Below the pieces are notes generated by a model. The model searched no databases and was not told the DNA's origin. It worked only from the letters and a program-made list of their open reading frames with translations. The translations under genes were made by a program, and so were the position numbers. Below, in pieces: positions 16,320 to 24,842 of a DNA stretch of 64,000 nt (position 1 is the stretch's first letter; every line of letters begins with the position of its first letter). The DNA comes from Gillisia xinjiangensis (GTDB taxonomy: Bacteria > Bacteroidota > Bacteroidia > Flavobacteriales > Flavobacteriaceae), in the NCBI RefSeq assembly GCF_046298265.1, contig NZ_JBKAHK010000002.1, forward strand, positions 124,001 through 188,000, in the 5' to 3' direction.

Positions 16320-16901
16320 ATGAGTGAGCTAAAACGTTGCGGATGGTGTGTTGGAGATTCCCTTTATGAAGCCTATCACGATGCCGAATGGGGAGTTCCA
16401 GTTTATGATGATGCCTTGTTATTCGAATTTTTGATCCTGGAGACTTTCCAGGCCGGACTTAGTTGGATCACCGTATTGCGAAAACGAGAGAATTTCAGGG
16501 AAGCTTTTGATGATTTTAATTATCATAAAATATCGGGTTATTCCGAAGAAAAAATTGAAGCTTTATTACAAAATGCCGAAATCATTCGAAATAAACTGAA
16601 GGTTCGGGCAACCGTTTCCAATGCGCAGGCATTTATTAAAATTCAGGAAGAGTTTGGTAGTTTCAGTGATTATGTATGGGGATTTGTAGATGGAAAACCC
16701 ATACGAAATATGGTAAAAGATTATAAAAAAGCTCCGGCAACTACCGAAATAAGCGATAGATTAAGCAAAGATCTCAAGAAAAGGGGTTTTAAATTTGTTG
16801 GCTCCACCGTTATGTATGCCCATATGCAAGCCACCGGAATGGTGAATGATCATGAGGCGGATTGTTTCAGGAATAATGAGGTGTCCCAATTTTCACGATA
16901 G
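16320..16901 (+). CDS. tag: DNA-3-methyladenine glycosylase I
   Basis: Excises 3-methyladenine from alkylated DNA. The 193 residues show the Tag hallmarks: the N-terminal zinc-binding and fold segment KRCGWC...YEAYHDAEWG, the active-site helix QAGLSWITVLRKRENFR with the conserved W and Glu, and the C-terminal SxVMYAHMQATGMVNDH.x2.C stretch giving the His/Cys zinc ligands. Its last 9 bases overlap the convergent aat gene, leaving no room for a terminator between them. Confidence 0.95.
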   Translation: MSELKRCGWCVGDSLYEAYHDAEWGVPVYDDALLFEFLILETFQAGLSWITVLRKRENFREAFDDFNYHKISGYSEEKIEALLQNAEIIRNKLKVRATVSNAQAFIKIQEEFGSFSDYVWGFVDGKPIRNMVKDYKKAPATTEISDRLSKDLKKRGFKFVGSTVMYAHMQATGMVNDHEADCFRNNEVSQFSR

Positions 16902-17531
16902 AAAATCCAAAAAATCATTGCGGGAAATCTCTTCTGCACCAAGGCTTTCCAAATGCGCCGTGTAAACCTGGCAATCTATTAGTTTTACCCCTTCCAGTTT
17001 TAGTTGTTCCACCCATTTTATAAATCCGAATTTGGAAGCATTGCTCACGGTTGCAAACATACTTTCTCCGCAAAACACCTTTTTTTCTTTCAAATAAATT
17101 CCATAGAGTCCGCCTACCAATTCCTCATTTTGCCAAACCTCAACAGATTTCACAATACCCAGATGAAATAATTCCAGATAAGCCTTTTTCATTTCAGGGG
17201 TAATCCAGGTTCCGTTTTGCCCATCTCTTTTTACTGCTGCGCACTTGTTGATCACTGCTTCAAAATCCTGATTAAAAGAAACCCTAAAACTATCCTGCCG
17301 AACTATTTGCTTCATGCTTTTCGAGATCTTCAATTTTTCGGGAAACAGCACCATCCTCGGGTCCGGGCTCCACCACATTATTGGCTGGGAAGCTTCATAC
17401 CAGGGGAAAATTCCGCGATTATAAGCATCCAAAAGCCTTTTTACCGAAAGATCACCTCCAATAGCAAGAAGGCCATCTTCATTAGCTTTTTCTACGGGAG
17501 GGAAATTTTCATATAATTTGAATACGCTCAA
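16893..17531 (-). CDS. aat: Leucyl/phenylalanyl-tRNA-protein transferase
   Basis: Adds Leu or Phe from aminoacyl-tRNA to proteins with N-terminal Arg or Lys, creating N-degrons for ClpS/ClpAP. The 212-residue protein has the family blocks FPPVEKANEDGLLAIGGDL, RGIFPWY, WWSPDPRMVL and GGLYGIYL...FCGESMF, and ends with the IDCQVYTAHLESLGA block. Length is typical. It converges with tag (9-base overlap). No clpS or clpA is in the window. Confidence 0.95.
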   Translation of the reverse strand: MSVFKLYENFPPVEKANEDGLLAIGGDLSVKRLLDAYNRGIFPWYEASQPIMWWSPDPRMVLFPEKLKISKSMKQIVRQDSFRVSFNQDFEAVINKCAAVKRDGQNGTWITPEMKKAYLELFHLGIVKSVEVWQNEELVGGLYGIYLKEKKVFCGESMFATVSNASKFGFIKWVEQLKLEGVKLIDCQVYTAHLESLGAEEISRNDFLDFLS

Positions 17532-17662
17532 TTTCAGGTTGTTTTAATTTTGAAAAGTTTCGTAAAAAAGAATTCTAATTTAAGGGTAAAAAATAGCCGA
17601 TATTAATTTCAGCAAGAAAATTTAAATCCCTTTTGCATTAAAATAAGAAATAACCGACCATT

Positions 17663-17701
17663 AAAAAAGCTTAGCTTCAAATTATGAAACTAAGCTTTTT
17701 T
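17663..17701 (-). terminator. Terminator after the DUF3127 gene
   Basis: AAAAAAGCTTAG (17663-17674) and CTAAGCTTTTTT (17690-17701) form a perfect 12-bp stem. It lies 52 bases beyond the DUF3127 stop on the minus strand, and the A/T-runs make it usable in both directions. Confidence 0.8.
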
Positions 17702-17753
17702 TATTGTTTTTATGTCACATTCCAATAAAAGCGGAAAGGATTAAAGTTGCTTC

Positions 17754-18128
17754 CTAGAACGGAAGATCGTCATAATCTTCATCTTTTAGATCTTTAGCCG
17801 GCTCAAACTGATCTGCTGGTGGTGGTACATTTTGACCATCAGGACTTCCAGCCTGTAAATTTTCAATTCTCCAACCCTGGATAGAATTGAAATATTTTGT
17901 TTCTCCCTGTGGATTAACCCATTCCCGACCTCTTAAGTTCACTCCGATTTTCACCGGTTGACCTACCTGAAAACTATTCAGTAAATCTGTTTTATCCTGA
18001 ACAAATTCCACCATAATATGCTGCGGATATTGTTCTTCTGTGGTGACAACCACTTCTCTTTTTCTAAACCCATTACTACCAAATGTTTGGGTTTCTCCTA
18101 TCATTTTGATCTTACCTTGTACTTCCAT
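17754..18128 (-). CDS. DUF3127 protein with an SSB-like acidic tail
   Basis: A 124-residue Bacteroidota protein of the DUF3127 family. The body (1-95, MEVQGKIKMIGETQTFGSNGFRKR...SIQGWRIE) has the strand-rich look of a small OB fold. The last residues, DEDYDDLPF, match the acidic tip that single-stranded DNA-binding protein uses to recruit repair factors; the ssb gene in this window ends EEEDDLPF. I infer an SSB-related role in DNA metabolism; no experiment is known to me. The flavin reductase gene lies 4 bases upstream on the same strand. Confidence 0.8.
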   Translation of the reverse strand: MEVQGKIKMIGETQTFGSNGFRKREVVVTTEEQYPQHIMVEFVQDKTDLLNSFQVGQPVKIGVNLRGREWVNPQGETKYFNSIQGWRIENLQAGSPDGQNVPPPADQFEPAKDLKDEDYDDLPF

Positions 18129-18132
18129 GTTG

Positions 18133-19008
18133 TTACTTTTTTGCTAATAATAATTTCCAGGCTTTCGCCGGTTCGTCTTTCTCTAAATATAATTGTGCCT
18201 GCAAATGAATTTTTTCAGGATCACCAGATTTTAAAATTTCTGCAGCTTCCAAATCTTGATTAAAGAATGCATTGATCTCTTCTTCCAAAGGCAAAGCTTC
18301 TACATTACCCAGTTTACCGAGATCATTTCCGGTTAAAACTTTACTGCTTTTTATTTCCTGCGGAATTTGATCCACACCTATTCCCAATTTAGAAAGTGGT
18401 TTTGGTACTTCAAACATCCCCATATTTGCGCGGGTATACCAATTACCGCCCATTCTTGCCACCTGATCTATTTTATGCTGATCTATAAATCCCTCTTCAT
18501 CTAAAATAGTTTCATCAAAATGCATTTTAACGACTTCGCAAATCACAAGGTTTCCGGCGCCACCTTCAGCTCCCAATTCGATGACATCTTTGATCTTACA
18601 CTCGAACTGAACCGGAGATTCTGCAACCCGGAATGGTTTTACCAAATCTGATTTCAGCATTGTGAAACCAGCTTTTTCAAATTCATTCACTCCTTCGGCA
18701 TACTCTGTACTTGCCAATGACATTTGCTGAACGATTTTGTAATTTACAATATTAATCACAACTTCTTTTGTCGCTTTTGCATTTAAATAGGTGTGCTTAA
18801 CAGTATTATCACGACCGCGTCTGGCAGGGGAAAAAACCAAAATTGGTGGATTTGCGCTAAAAACGTTAAAAAAACTAAAGGGCGATAGATTAGGCCTTCC
18901 GTTTTCATCAATGGTACTGGCAAAAGCAATTGGTCGGGGACCAACAGCTCCCAATAGATATTGATGGCGTTTTCCAGTGCTTATTTCCTTTGGATCTATA
19001 CTGAGCAT
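18133..19008 (-). CDS. Flavin reductase / FMN-binding split-barrel protein
   Basis: A 291-residue protein of the flavoredoxin/flavin-reductase-like group. The N-terminal two thirds form the split-barrel FMN domain, with GAVGPRPIAFASTIDENGRPNLSPFSFFN and the later SPARRGRDNTVKHTY contacting the flavin. The last 80 or so residues are a helical tail without a recognised motif. The ATG at 19008 (MLSIDPKEIS) is chosen over 19038 because the upstream ten residues do not fit the family. Electron donor and acceptor are unknown. Confidence 0.82.
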   Translation of the reverse strand: MLSIDPKEISTGKRHQYLLGAVGPRPIAFASTIDENGRPNLSPFSFFNVFSANPPILVFSPARRGRDNTVKHTYLNAKATKEVVINIVNYKIVQQMSLASTEYAEGVNEFEKAGFTMLKSDLVKPFRVAESPVQFECKIKDVIELGAEGGAGNLVICEVVKMHFDETILDEEGFIDQHKIDQVARMGGNWYTRANMGMFEVPKPLSKLGIGVDQIPQEIKSSKVLTGNDLGKLGNVEALPLEEEINAFFNQDLEAAEILKSGDPEKIHLQAQLYLEKDEPAKAWKLLLAKK

Positions 19009-19105
19009 TTTCAATTTTTGACAAAGGTAACGAATCACTTCAGTAATGAAAAACCCGATAACAACAATAATATTAACAGAAAACGGTTATATTTAAATTT
19101 CCTAA

Positions 19106-20263
19106 ATGGACTCCATGAATTTTTCATCTGAACGAGATCTTGCCCGTTGGTTTATAATTATTTCTTCTTTGCTTATTGTGGGTCTTATCTTATGGAATAC
19201 CTCTATATTTTTTGAACGTCTAAAAAATGACGAACGGGACAAAATGAAAATTTGGTCTTCTGCTCAGGCATTTCTTGACAAGGCCGATGATAATACCGAT
19301 ATTGAGCTCACTCTTAAAATCTTAAATAGCAATACCAGCATCCCCACTATTTGGGTAGATGAGAATGAAAATATAATCGACGGCTTAAATCTTACTATTG
19401 AAACCCGCAACAATCCTGAAAAACTCCAGCAATATTTTGAAGATTTAAAACAGGAAAACGAGCCCATAGAAATGGTTCTTGGGGAGAACAGGGTACATAA
19501 AATTTATTATGGCGATTCCCCGTTGCTCACCAAGATCAAGTATTATCCTATTGGACTGATGCTTATAATTTTTCTTTTTATAGGCGTGGTATATTTTTTC
19601 TACACCACCACTAAATCAAGTGAACAAAATAAGCTTTGGGCAGGAATGGCAAAGGAAACAGCTCATCAAATAGGGACTCCCCTTTCCTCCCTGATAGGCT
19701 GGACAGAAATCCTGAAGGAAGAAAATGTGAATAAGGATTATATTTCTGAAATAGAAAAAGACATTGAACGATTAAGAACCATTACCGAAAGATTTTCCAA
19801 AATAGGATCGGCTCCAATTCTTTCAAAAACGGAGATCAACAAGGCAACTAAAGAAAGTTATACCTATATAAAAAACCGAAGTTCTGATTTGATAGAATTT
19901 CAGATAAAAACTCCACATACTCCTATTTTTGTACATTTAAATGAATCGCTTTATAGCTGGACCATAGAAAATCTGGTGAAAAATGCAATTGATGCCATGC
20001 GCGGAAAAGGCAAAATAAGCATCGAAATCAAACAGGACCTTCATTGGGTATACATCTATATAAAAGATACCGGAAAGGGAATTCCAAAAAGTAAATTTAG
20101 ACAGGTTTTTGAACCCGGATACACCTCAAAAAAACGGGGCTGGGGGCTGGGACTCTCCCTGGCAAGAAGAATAATTGAACAATATCACAGTGGAAGAATC
20201 AGGGTTTTTCAAAGTGAGGTAAATAAAGGAACCTCCTTCCAAATCGCTCTAAGAAAAATTTAA
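19106..20263 (+). CDS. Sensor histidine kinase, orphan
   Basis: A 385-residue membrane kinase: TM1 (about 15-33), a periplasmic region of about 110 residues, TM2 (about 147-167), then HisKA with the phospho-acceptor in AHQIGTPLSS (H187), and an ATPase domain with N-box ENLVKNAIDAM (N293), G1 DTGKGIP (321-327) and G2 GWGLGL (345-350). No response-regulator gene adjoins it. The sensor region has no recognised domain. The last 4 bases overlap the convergent thioesterase gene. Confidence 0.9.
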   Translation: MDSMNFSSERDLARWFIIISSLLIVGLILWNTSIFFERLKNDERDKMKIWSSAQAFLDKADDNTDIELTLKILNSNTSIPTIWVDENENIIDGLNLTIETRNNPEKLQQYFEDLKQENEPIEMVLGENRVHKIYYGDSPLLTKIKYYPIGLMLIIFLFIGVVYFFYTTTKSSEQNKLWAGMAKETAHQIGTPLSSLIGWTEILKEENVNKDYISEIEKDIERLRTITERFSKIGSAPILSKTEINKATKESYTYIKNRSSDLIEFQIKTPHTPIFVHLNESLYSWTIENLVKNAIDAMRGKGKISIEIKQDLHWVYIYIKDTGKGIPKSKFRQVFEPGYTSKKRGWGLGLSLARRIIEQYHSGRIRVFQSEVNKGTSFQIALRKI

Positions 20264-20670
20264 TAATGGCTCATGATCTCCCTGAGATCTTCAGGAATAG
20301 CATAGGTGCTTTCAGAATTAAAATCATAACACACCGCTACATCTCTTCCCTCTGCACAAATTTCATGATTTTCATTCAGAATGAGATGATCCAAACCAAA
20401 ACTGGAATTTTTAAGGTAGGCCAGTTTTGTTTTCACGATAGCTTTCCCTGGGTATTGCAGGGATTTTTTAAAATCACAATGCGTAGAGACCAACATAGGT
20501 CCTCGATTGGTTTTTTCATAAAGCACACCAAGCCCTGTTGCCTCCCAAAAATTAACACGGCCAGATTGCAGAAATCTTATAAAAGTGAGGTTGTTAACGT
20601 GTTGGTACATATCCAAATCGCTCCAGTCAATACGCATTTCCAGACTTAGTTTATATCCCGGGAAATCCAT
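20260..20670 (-). CDS. Hot-dog acyl-CoA thioesterase (4-hydroxybenzoyl-CoA thioesterase-like)
   Basis: A 136-residue hot-dog protein with the family's IDWSDLDMYQHVNNLTFIRFLQ segment: the Asp near the start of the long helix is the usual catalytic residue, and HVNN is diagnostic. It probably hydrolyses acyl- or aryl-CoA; the substrate cannot be read. It shares one base with the upstream HIT gene stop/start junction, so the two are coupled. Confidence 0.82.
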   Translation of the reverse strand: MDFPGYKLSLEMRIDWSDLDMYQHVNNLTFIRFLQSGRVNFWEATGLGVLYEKTNRGPMLVSTHCDFKKSLQYPGKAIVKTKLAYLKNSSFGLDHLILNENHEICAEGRDVAVCYDFNSESTYAIPEDLREIMSHY

Positions 20671-21059
20671 TACAGGTTGGCTTTGATGTCTTCAGCCAAT
20701 TTCCCGAACTCCTCTTTCGTGAAATCCACCTTATTGCTAAAATCCATATCTTTCATCTTATTTAAAGGGATAAGATGCACATGAACGTGCGGCACCTCAA
20801 GTCCGATTACCGCCATTCCAACTCGTTTACAGGATACCGATTTTTCTAAAGCCACTGCGACCTTTCGGGAAAACTCCATCAAATCCTGATAGGTTTTGGG
20901 ATCAAGGTCAAAAATTTTATTCACCTCTTGTTTTGGAATGCATAAGGTATGACCTTTTGCATTTGGATTGATATCCAGAAAAGCAAGAAAATCATCTGTT
21001 TCGGCTACTTTATAAGCCGGAAGTTCACCGCTTATTATCTTAGAAAATATAGTTGCCAT
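20670..21059 (-). CDS. HIT family nucleotide hydrolase
   Basis: A 129-residue histidine-triad protein of the Hint type with HVHVHLIPL near the C-terminus (catalytic H-x-H-x-H) and the N-terminal FSKIISGELPAYKVAE block. These enzymes hydrolyse adenosine phosphoramidates and aminoacyl-AMP. It lies 45 bases downstream of greA and directly upstream of the thioesterase, forming greA-hit-thioesterase on the minus strand. Confidence 0.9.
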   Translation of the reverse strand: MATIFSKIISGELPAYKVAETDDFLAFLDINPNAKGHTLCIPKQEVNKIFDLDPKTYQDLMEFSRKVAVALEKSVSCKRVGMAVIGLEVPHVHVHLIPLNKMKDMDFSNKVDFTKEEFGKLAEDIKANL

Positions 21060-21104
21060 AGTTATGATTTAGATTTTATAAAAATACTGTAAGGAACATT
21101 TAGA

Positions 21105-21581
21105 TCACTCTCTCCAAATCTCAAGGATCTCAAATTTCATCTTCCCATTGGGAACTTCAACCTCTGCGGTATCGCCCACAACTTTTCCAAGTAACCCTTT
21201 TCCAATAGGAGAATCTACCGAAATTTTCCCGGTTTTTAAGTCGGCTTCACTTTGGGCTACAAGTTTATATTTAACTTCAGTTCCATTGTCCACGTTTTTA
21301 ATTCGTACGTGAGAATGTACCAAAACCTTGGAAGTATCCAATTGAGACTCATCTATAACCCTTGCCCCGGAAACCACTTCTTCCATTTTTGAGATCCGCA
21401 ATTCCAGTAAACCCTGTGCTTCCTTTGCAGCGTCATATTCTGCATTTTCACTCAAATCCCCTTTATCCCGGGCATCTGCAATAGCCTGTGATGCTTTAGG
21501 TCGTTCTACGTCTCTCAATTTGTTTAATTCATCCTTTAGTTTTTTTAAACCTTCAGGAGTATAATAAGATACTTTGCTCAT
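21105..21581 (-). CDS. greA: Transcription elongation factor GreA
   Basis: Stimulates cleavage of the transcript in backtracked RNA polymerase. The 158-residue protein has the N-terminal coiled coil with the acidic tip DARDKGDLSENAEYDAAKEAQ (D and E residues that reach the catalytic site) and the C-terminal FKBP-like domain containing DSPIGKGLLGK. Length matches the family. A terminator-like hairpin lies about 170 bases upstream. Confidence 0.97.
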   Translation of the reverse strand: MSKVSYYTPEGLKKLKDELNKLRDVERPKASQAIADARDKGDLSENAEYDAAKEAQGLLELRISKMEEVVSGARVIDESQLDTSKVLVHSHVRIKNVDNGTEVKYKLVAQSEADLKTGKISVDSPIGKGLLGKVVGDTAEVEVPNGKMKFEILEIWRE

Positions 21582-21747
21582 AATATTATCGTTTATAAAT
21601 CGTGATAATGAGTATTTAGCTCACATTCAAATTGTGTCGTCAAATTTTGTGATATTTTAAAAAATACAGCAGTATTATTGCAGAAGAATTCAGCAAACCC
21701 AATCAGGGTACATAATTGCTTTTAAATTCTCAAAGGTCAATAAATAC

Positions 21748-21773
21748 AAAAAATCCCATTCGCGACGGGATTT
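21748..21773 (-). terminator. Terminator-like hairpin upstream of greA
   Basis: On the minus strand AAATCCC, a 9-base loop and GGGATTT are followed by a run of T. No minus-strand gene ends here, so it is either a leader attenuator of greA or an orphan. The remainder of 21582-21841 shows nothing else I can support. Confidence 0.45.
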
Positions 21774-21841
21774 ATCTAAACAAATATAATAAATTTAAAC
21801 GTTGAAAGCAATAATAATCTTTCCGCTTAAAAGCCCGAAAA

Positions 21842-22276
21842 ATGATCAAAAAAATAACCCTTAGCCTACTACTTGTTGCTTTTCTTTCTTCCTGTACTCC
21901 AGATGAAAATGAGCGAACCAACAACCCATATCTTACCAACATTAGTTTTATACTGGACCTGAATCTTAATCTTCCGGAATATAATTCCCTTAACTTTCCC
22001 GGAAACAGCTATGTTACTTATAATTACGGCATCAATGGAGTGGTTGTGTATAACGTCAACAATTCCCAGTACACTGCTTTTGAATTAAGCGACCCTAACC
22101 ACGCACTTTCCGCTTGCTCTACCTTGAGCGTTTCTGGGATTATTGCAACCTGCAATTGTAATGACGGAAACTCTTATAATATTCTTACCGGTGAGATCAC
22201 TGAAGGTTCCGGCCAATATTCCCTGAAACCTTACCGGGTTAGAAAATCCGGGAATGTTTTGGAGGTATACAATTAA
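21842..22276 (+). CDS. Rieske-like lipoprotein without a complete cluster site
   Basis: A 144-residue lipoprotein: the signal peptide ends in the lipobox LSSC, so Cys17 is the lipidated residue. The second half (ELSDPNHALSACSTLSVSG...CNCNDG...YNILTGEI...LKPYRVRKSGNVLEV) follows the order of strands of a Rieske [2Fe-2S] domain. The ligand patterns C-x-H and C-x-x-H are not intact: the first site reads DPNH and the second CNCND. It therefore looks like a Rieske-fold relative that binds no normal cluster. Function is unknown. It stands alone between greA and the convergent thiamine receptor. Confidence 0.6.
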   Translation: MIKKITLSLLLVAFLSSCTPDENERTNNPYLTNISFILDLNLNLPEYNSLNFPGNSYVTYNYGINGVVVYNVNNSQYTAFELSDPNHALSACSTLSVSGIIATCNCNDGNSYNILTGEITEGSGQYSLKPYRVRKSGNVLEVYN

Positions 22277-22282
22277 AAGAAA

Positions 22283-22307
22283 TCCCGCCCAAACGTAACG
22301 GGCGGGA
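22283..22307 (-). terminator. Terminator after the TonB-dependent receptor
   Basis: TCCCGCCC (22283-22290) pairs perfectly with GGGCGGGA (22300-22307). On the minus strand the stem is followed by TTTCTTTT, so it most likely ends the receptor transcript; a small CCCTC/GAGGG stem (22322-22334) lies between it and the stop codon. Confidence 0.65.
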
Positions 22308-22335
22308 ATAGCAGTTTGAAACCCTCTTTGAGGGA

Positions 22336-24516
22336 TTAAAACTTCAAAGTTACTCCTGCAAGAAAATTGATCCCTGCCTGCGGATAATAGCCTGCCCCTT
22401 CAACAGTTGTTACTGTTCCCGGATTTGAAAAATCATCCTCATAAGTGAAGAAATATCCGTTGGAGACATATTTCACATCAAATATGTTATTGATCAATCC
22501 TGAAAACACCATCGATTTAAATAACGGAACAGTTTCCAATTCATAATAAACATTAAAATCATTTATAAAAAAGCTGTCCAAAAGAGAGGCTTCACTATCT
22601 ATATTACCCATATACTGTTCCCCAACATATTTAGTAAGAAAACCAAGCTGAAGATTAGATATAGGTTGGTATACTAACATATTTGAAGCCACCACATCCG
22701 GAGAAAAGGAAATATTGGTTGTTCCCAATTCCTTTAAAGATCCATCTATAGAAGCCACGAAATCCCTGTTTTTATTGGAGCTCAGTGCCAGGTTTGGTCT
22801 TAAACTCCATTGTTCGCTCAATATAATTTCTGCATCTATCTCGAGGCCCAGCCTGTAACTGTTCCCGCTGGTGGTTCTTAAGGGTGCACCTACATCATTC
22901 AATTCTCCCGAAAGCACCAACTGATCCTTATAATCCATATAATAGATATTGGAATTCAGTTTAAATTTATCGGAAGTAAAGCGGTAACCAAGTTCATAAT
23001 CATTCAGTTTTTCCGGGGTGGAAATACCCTCCTCAAAATCATTTCTTGTAGGTTCTCTATGGGCTCTTCCGAAGTAAGCAAACAACTGATTGGATTTATC
23101 AATTTGGTACGTTAATCCCATTTTCGGATTAAAAAAACTGAAATTTTCATCTACATCTATCGGAATTACATCTGAAGTGATACCAGCTGTTTTATAATTG
23201 ATAAATCGGCCCTGTAAATCGACAAATAGCTGCCATTGGTTATTGATACGCCAGGTTGCTTTGGAAAAAACCGTAAACTCATCTTTGGAGGCATCGCTAA
23301 AATAATACCGATCCCCGAAATCAGAATCTGAAGCAAATCTGGCCCAGATAACCTCTCCAAAATGATCCCCTTTATAATGGCTGTAAAAAGCCCCTGAAGT
23401 TACTTCCAGCGTATTGTTTTTATAGGTCGCATTCGCATTGATGACATAAAAATCATTATCCAGCCATCTACGACGAATAAGATTGGTCCTGTTTATGGTT
23501 TCGCCTGCAACTTCTAAAGGTTCAAAACCATAGGTTGAGAAGCGGTCATTTTCGCGGTATTGTTCAAAAAAACCTCTTCCGTAGGTATAATTTAGGCCCA
23601 GATTGGAAGACCAGTTATGGTTATAACGCTGATTCCAGTGAAGTTGATAATGATCCTGTTTATAATCATCTACTTCATTATCGTGAAAACGGATATTCCC
23701 CTGGGCATCCGTAAACATTCCGGCGGAATTAAAAGTGCGGTTCTTCTCCAGAGTTTCCTTGTCTATTCCATTCCAGGCTTGGTAAGTAACTTCATGTCCT
23801 CCAAAAGCAATGGCCTTTATAAGCGTATTATCGTCTACATACGAGGCCTGCAGGAAATAGGATTTCAAATTGGAACTTGCACGATCAATATAACCATCGG
23901 AAGCGATGACGGAAAGTCTTCCGGCGATTTCCACGCGGTTATTAAGCAACCCCGTACTAAATTTAAGATTATGCCTCCTTGTATTGAATGATCCGTAGGA
24001 ATTAGAAATTTCTCCATGGGCCTCTTCGGAAACCGCATCGGTAAGTAAATTCAAACTCGCACCAAAAGCTCCGGAACCGTTTGTAGATGTCCCAACACCC
24101 CGTTGTAATTGTAAATTTTGAACAGAAGACGTGAAATCCGGCAGATTGACAAAAAATGACCCCTGACTTTCAGCATCGTTAAACGGAATTCCATTTAAAG
24201 TCACATTGATTCGTGAAGCATCACTTCCACGTACGCGAAATGAGGTGTATCCCACTCCTGCTCCAGCATCGGAGGTACTAACTACAGAAGGCAGATAATT
24301 GAGCATGAACGGAAGATCCTGACCTAAATTCCTTTTCCGGAGCTCTTTTTTACCGATATTGGAATGGGTTACAGGAGAATCGGCATCAACCCGAACAGCC
24401 CGAACAAGAACTTCCTCAAGCACTTCCCTTGGTTTGGAAACAGTATCAGGATCTTGTTGGGAAAAACCAACTAATGAGATAAGAAAGGTTGCTGGTAAAA
24501 TAAAAAATTGTTTCAT
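22336..24516 (-). CDS. TonB-dependent outer-membrane receptor, probable thiamine transporter
   Basis: A 726-residue outer-membrane beta-barrel receptor: signal peptide (1-19, ending GFSQQ), an N-terminal plug domain (about 45-155) with SFRVRGSDASRINVTLNGIPFND and GAFGASLNLLTD, and a C-terminal barrel ending in the typical aromatic residue (LKF). There is no carboxypeptidase-like prefix. A TPP riboswitch and a terminator hairpin occupy its leader, so its synthesis is predicted to fall when thiamine is plentiful. Uptake of thiamine or a thiamine precursor is therefore the best inference. It matches the TPP-controlled outer-membrane receptors described in Bacteroidota. Confidence 0.88.
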   Translation of the reverse strand: MKQFFILPATFLISLVGFSQQDPDTVSKPREVLEEVLVRAVRVDADSPVTHSNIGKKELRKRNLGQDLPFMLNYLPSVVSTSDAGAGVGYTSFRVRGSDASRINVTLNGIPFNDAESQGSFFVNLPDFTSSVQNLQLQRGVGTSTNGSGAFGASLNLLTDAVSEEAHGEISNSYGSFNTRRHNLKFSTGLLNNRVEIAGRLSVIASDGYIDRASSNLKSYFLQASYVDDNTLIKAIAFGGHEVTYQAWNGIDKETLEKNRTFNSAGMFTDAQGNIRFHDNEVDDYKQDHYQLHWNQRYNHNWSSNLGLNYTYGRGFFEQYRENDRFSTYGFEPLEVAGETINRTNLIRRRWLDNDFYVINANATYKNNTLEVTSGAFYSHYKGDHFGEVIWARFASDSDFGDRYYFSDASKDEFTVFSKATWRINNQWQLFVDLQGRFINYKTAGITSDVIPIDVDENFSFFNPKMGLTYQIDKSNQLFAYFGRAHREPTRNDFEEGISTPEKLNDYELGYRFTSDKFKLNSNIYYMDYKDQLVLSGELNDVGAPLRTTSGNSYRLGLEIDAEIILSEQWSLRPNLALSSNKNRDFVASIDGSLKELGTTNISFSPDVVASNMLVYQPISNLQLGFLTKYVGEQYMGNIDSEASLLDSFFINDFNVYYELETVPLFKSMVFSGLINNIFDVKYVSNGYFFTYEDDFSNPGTVTTVEGAGYYPQAGINFLAGVTLKF

Positions 24517-24589
24517 TCGTAAGAGTTAAATTTTACGAATAAAAGGGGCTATTATTCTTTGATTAATTAATAGCTTAAAAAAATGCATA

Positions 24590-24635
24590 AAAAAACCCTA
24601 TTAAAATCTCTCGAGCGATTTAACAGGGGGTTTCA
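24590..24635 (-). terminator. Expression-platform terminator of the TPP riboswitch
   Basis: On the minus strand AAACCCCCTGTTAAATC pairs imperfectly with GATTTTAATAGGGTTT and is followed by a run of T. It lies between the aptamer and the receptor start, placed to end transcription when TPP is bound. Confidence 0.7.
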
Positions 24636-24659
24636 TACATTTTCGAAATCCTTGAAGAT

Positions 24660-24752
24660 TTCGTTTCCCTTGGCAGCATTACCTGCCCAGGTTCTTTGGG
24701 TATAATCTCAGCCTCGGCCTGAAACAAATTCAGGATTTGACACCCCTTTGAG
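24660..24752 (-). promoter_or_regulatory. TPP (thi-box) riboswitch
   Basis: The minus strand contains, in order, AAAGGGGTG, GGCTGAGA, ACCCAAAGAACCTG, GGTAATGCTGCC and AAGGGAAACGA. These are the conserved blocks of the thiamine-pyrophosphate aptamer: the CUGAGA pyrimidine-binding turn and the ACC-GAACCTG / GGTAATGC pyrophosphate-binding helices. A second small hairpin CGAAATC/GATTTCG (24645-24664) follows, then the terminator. A TACTTTTG (-7-like) element at 24761-24768 is just upstream of the aptamer. Confidence 0.95.
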
Positions 24753-24842
24753 ATGTGGGGCAAAAGTACTAAGCTTTTTTTGATTTCCTAAGTAAATCTT
24801 CCAATTTAAAAGAATTGGCTTAATTTTGGTGTTATTTAGATA

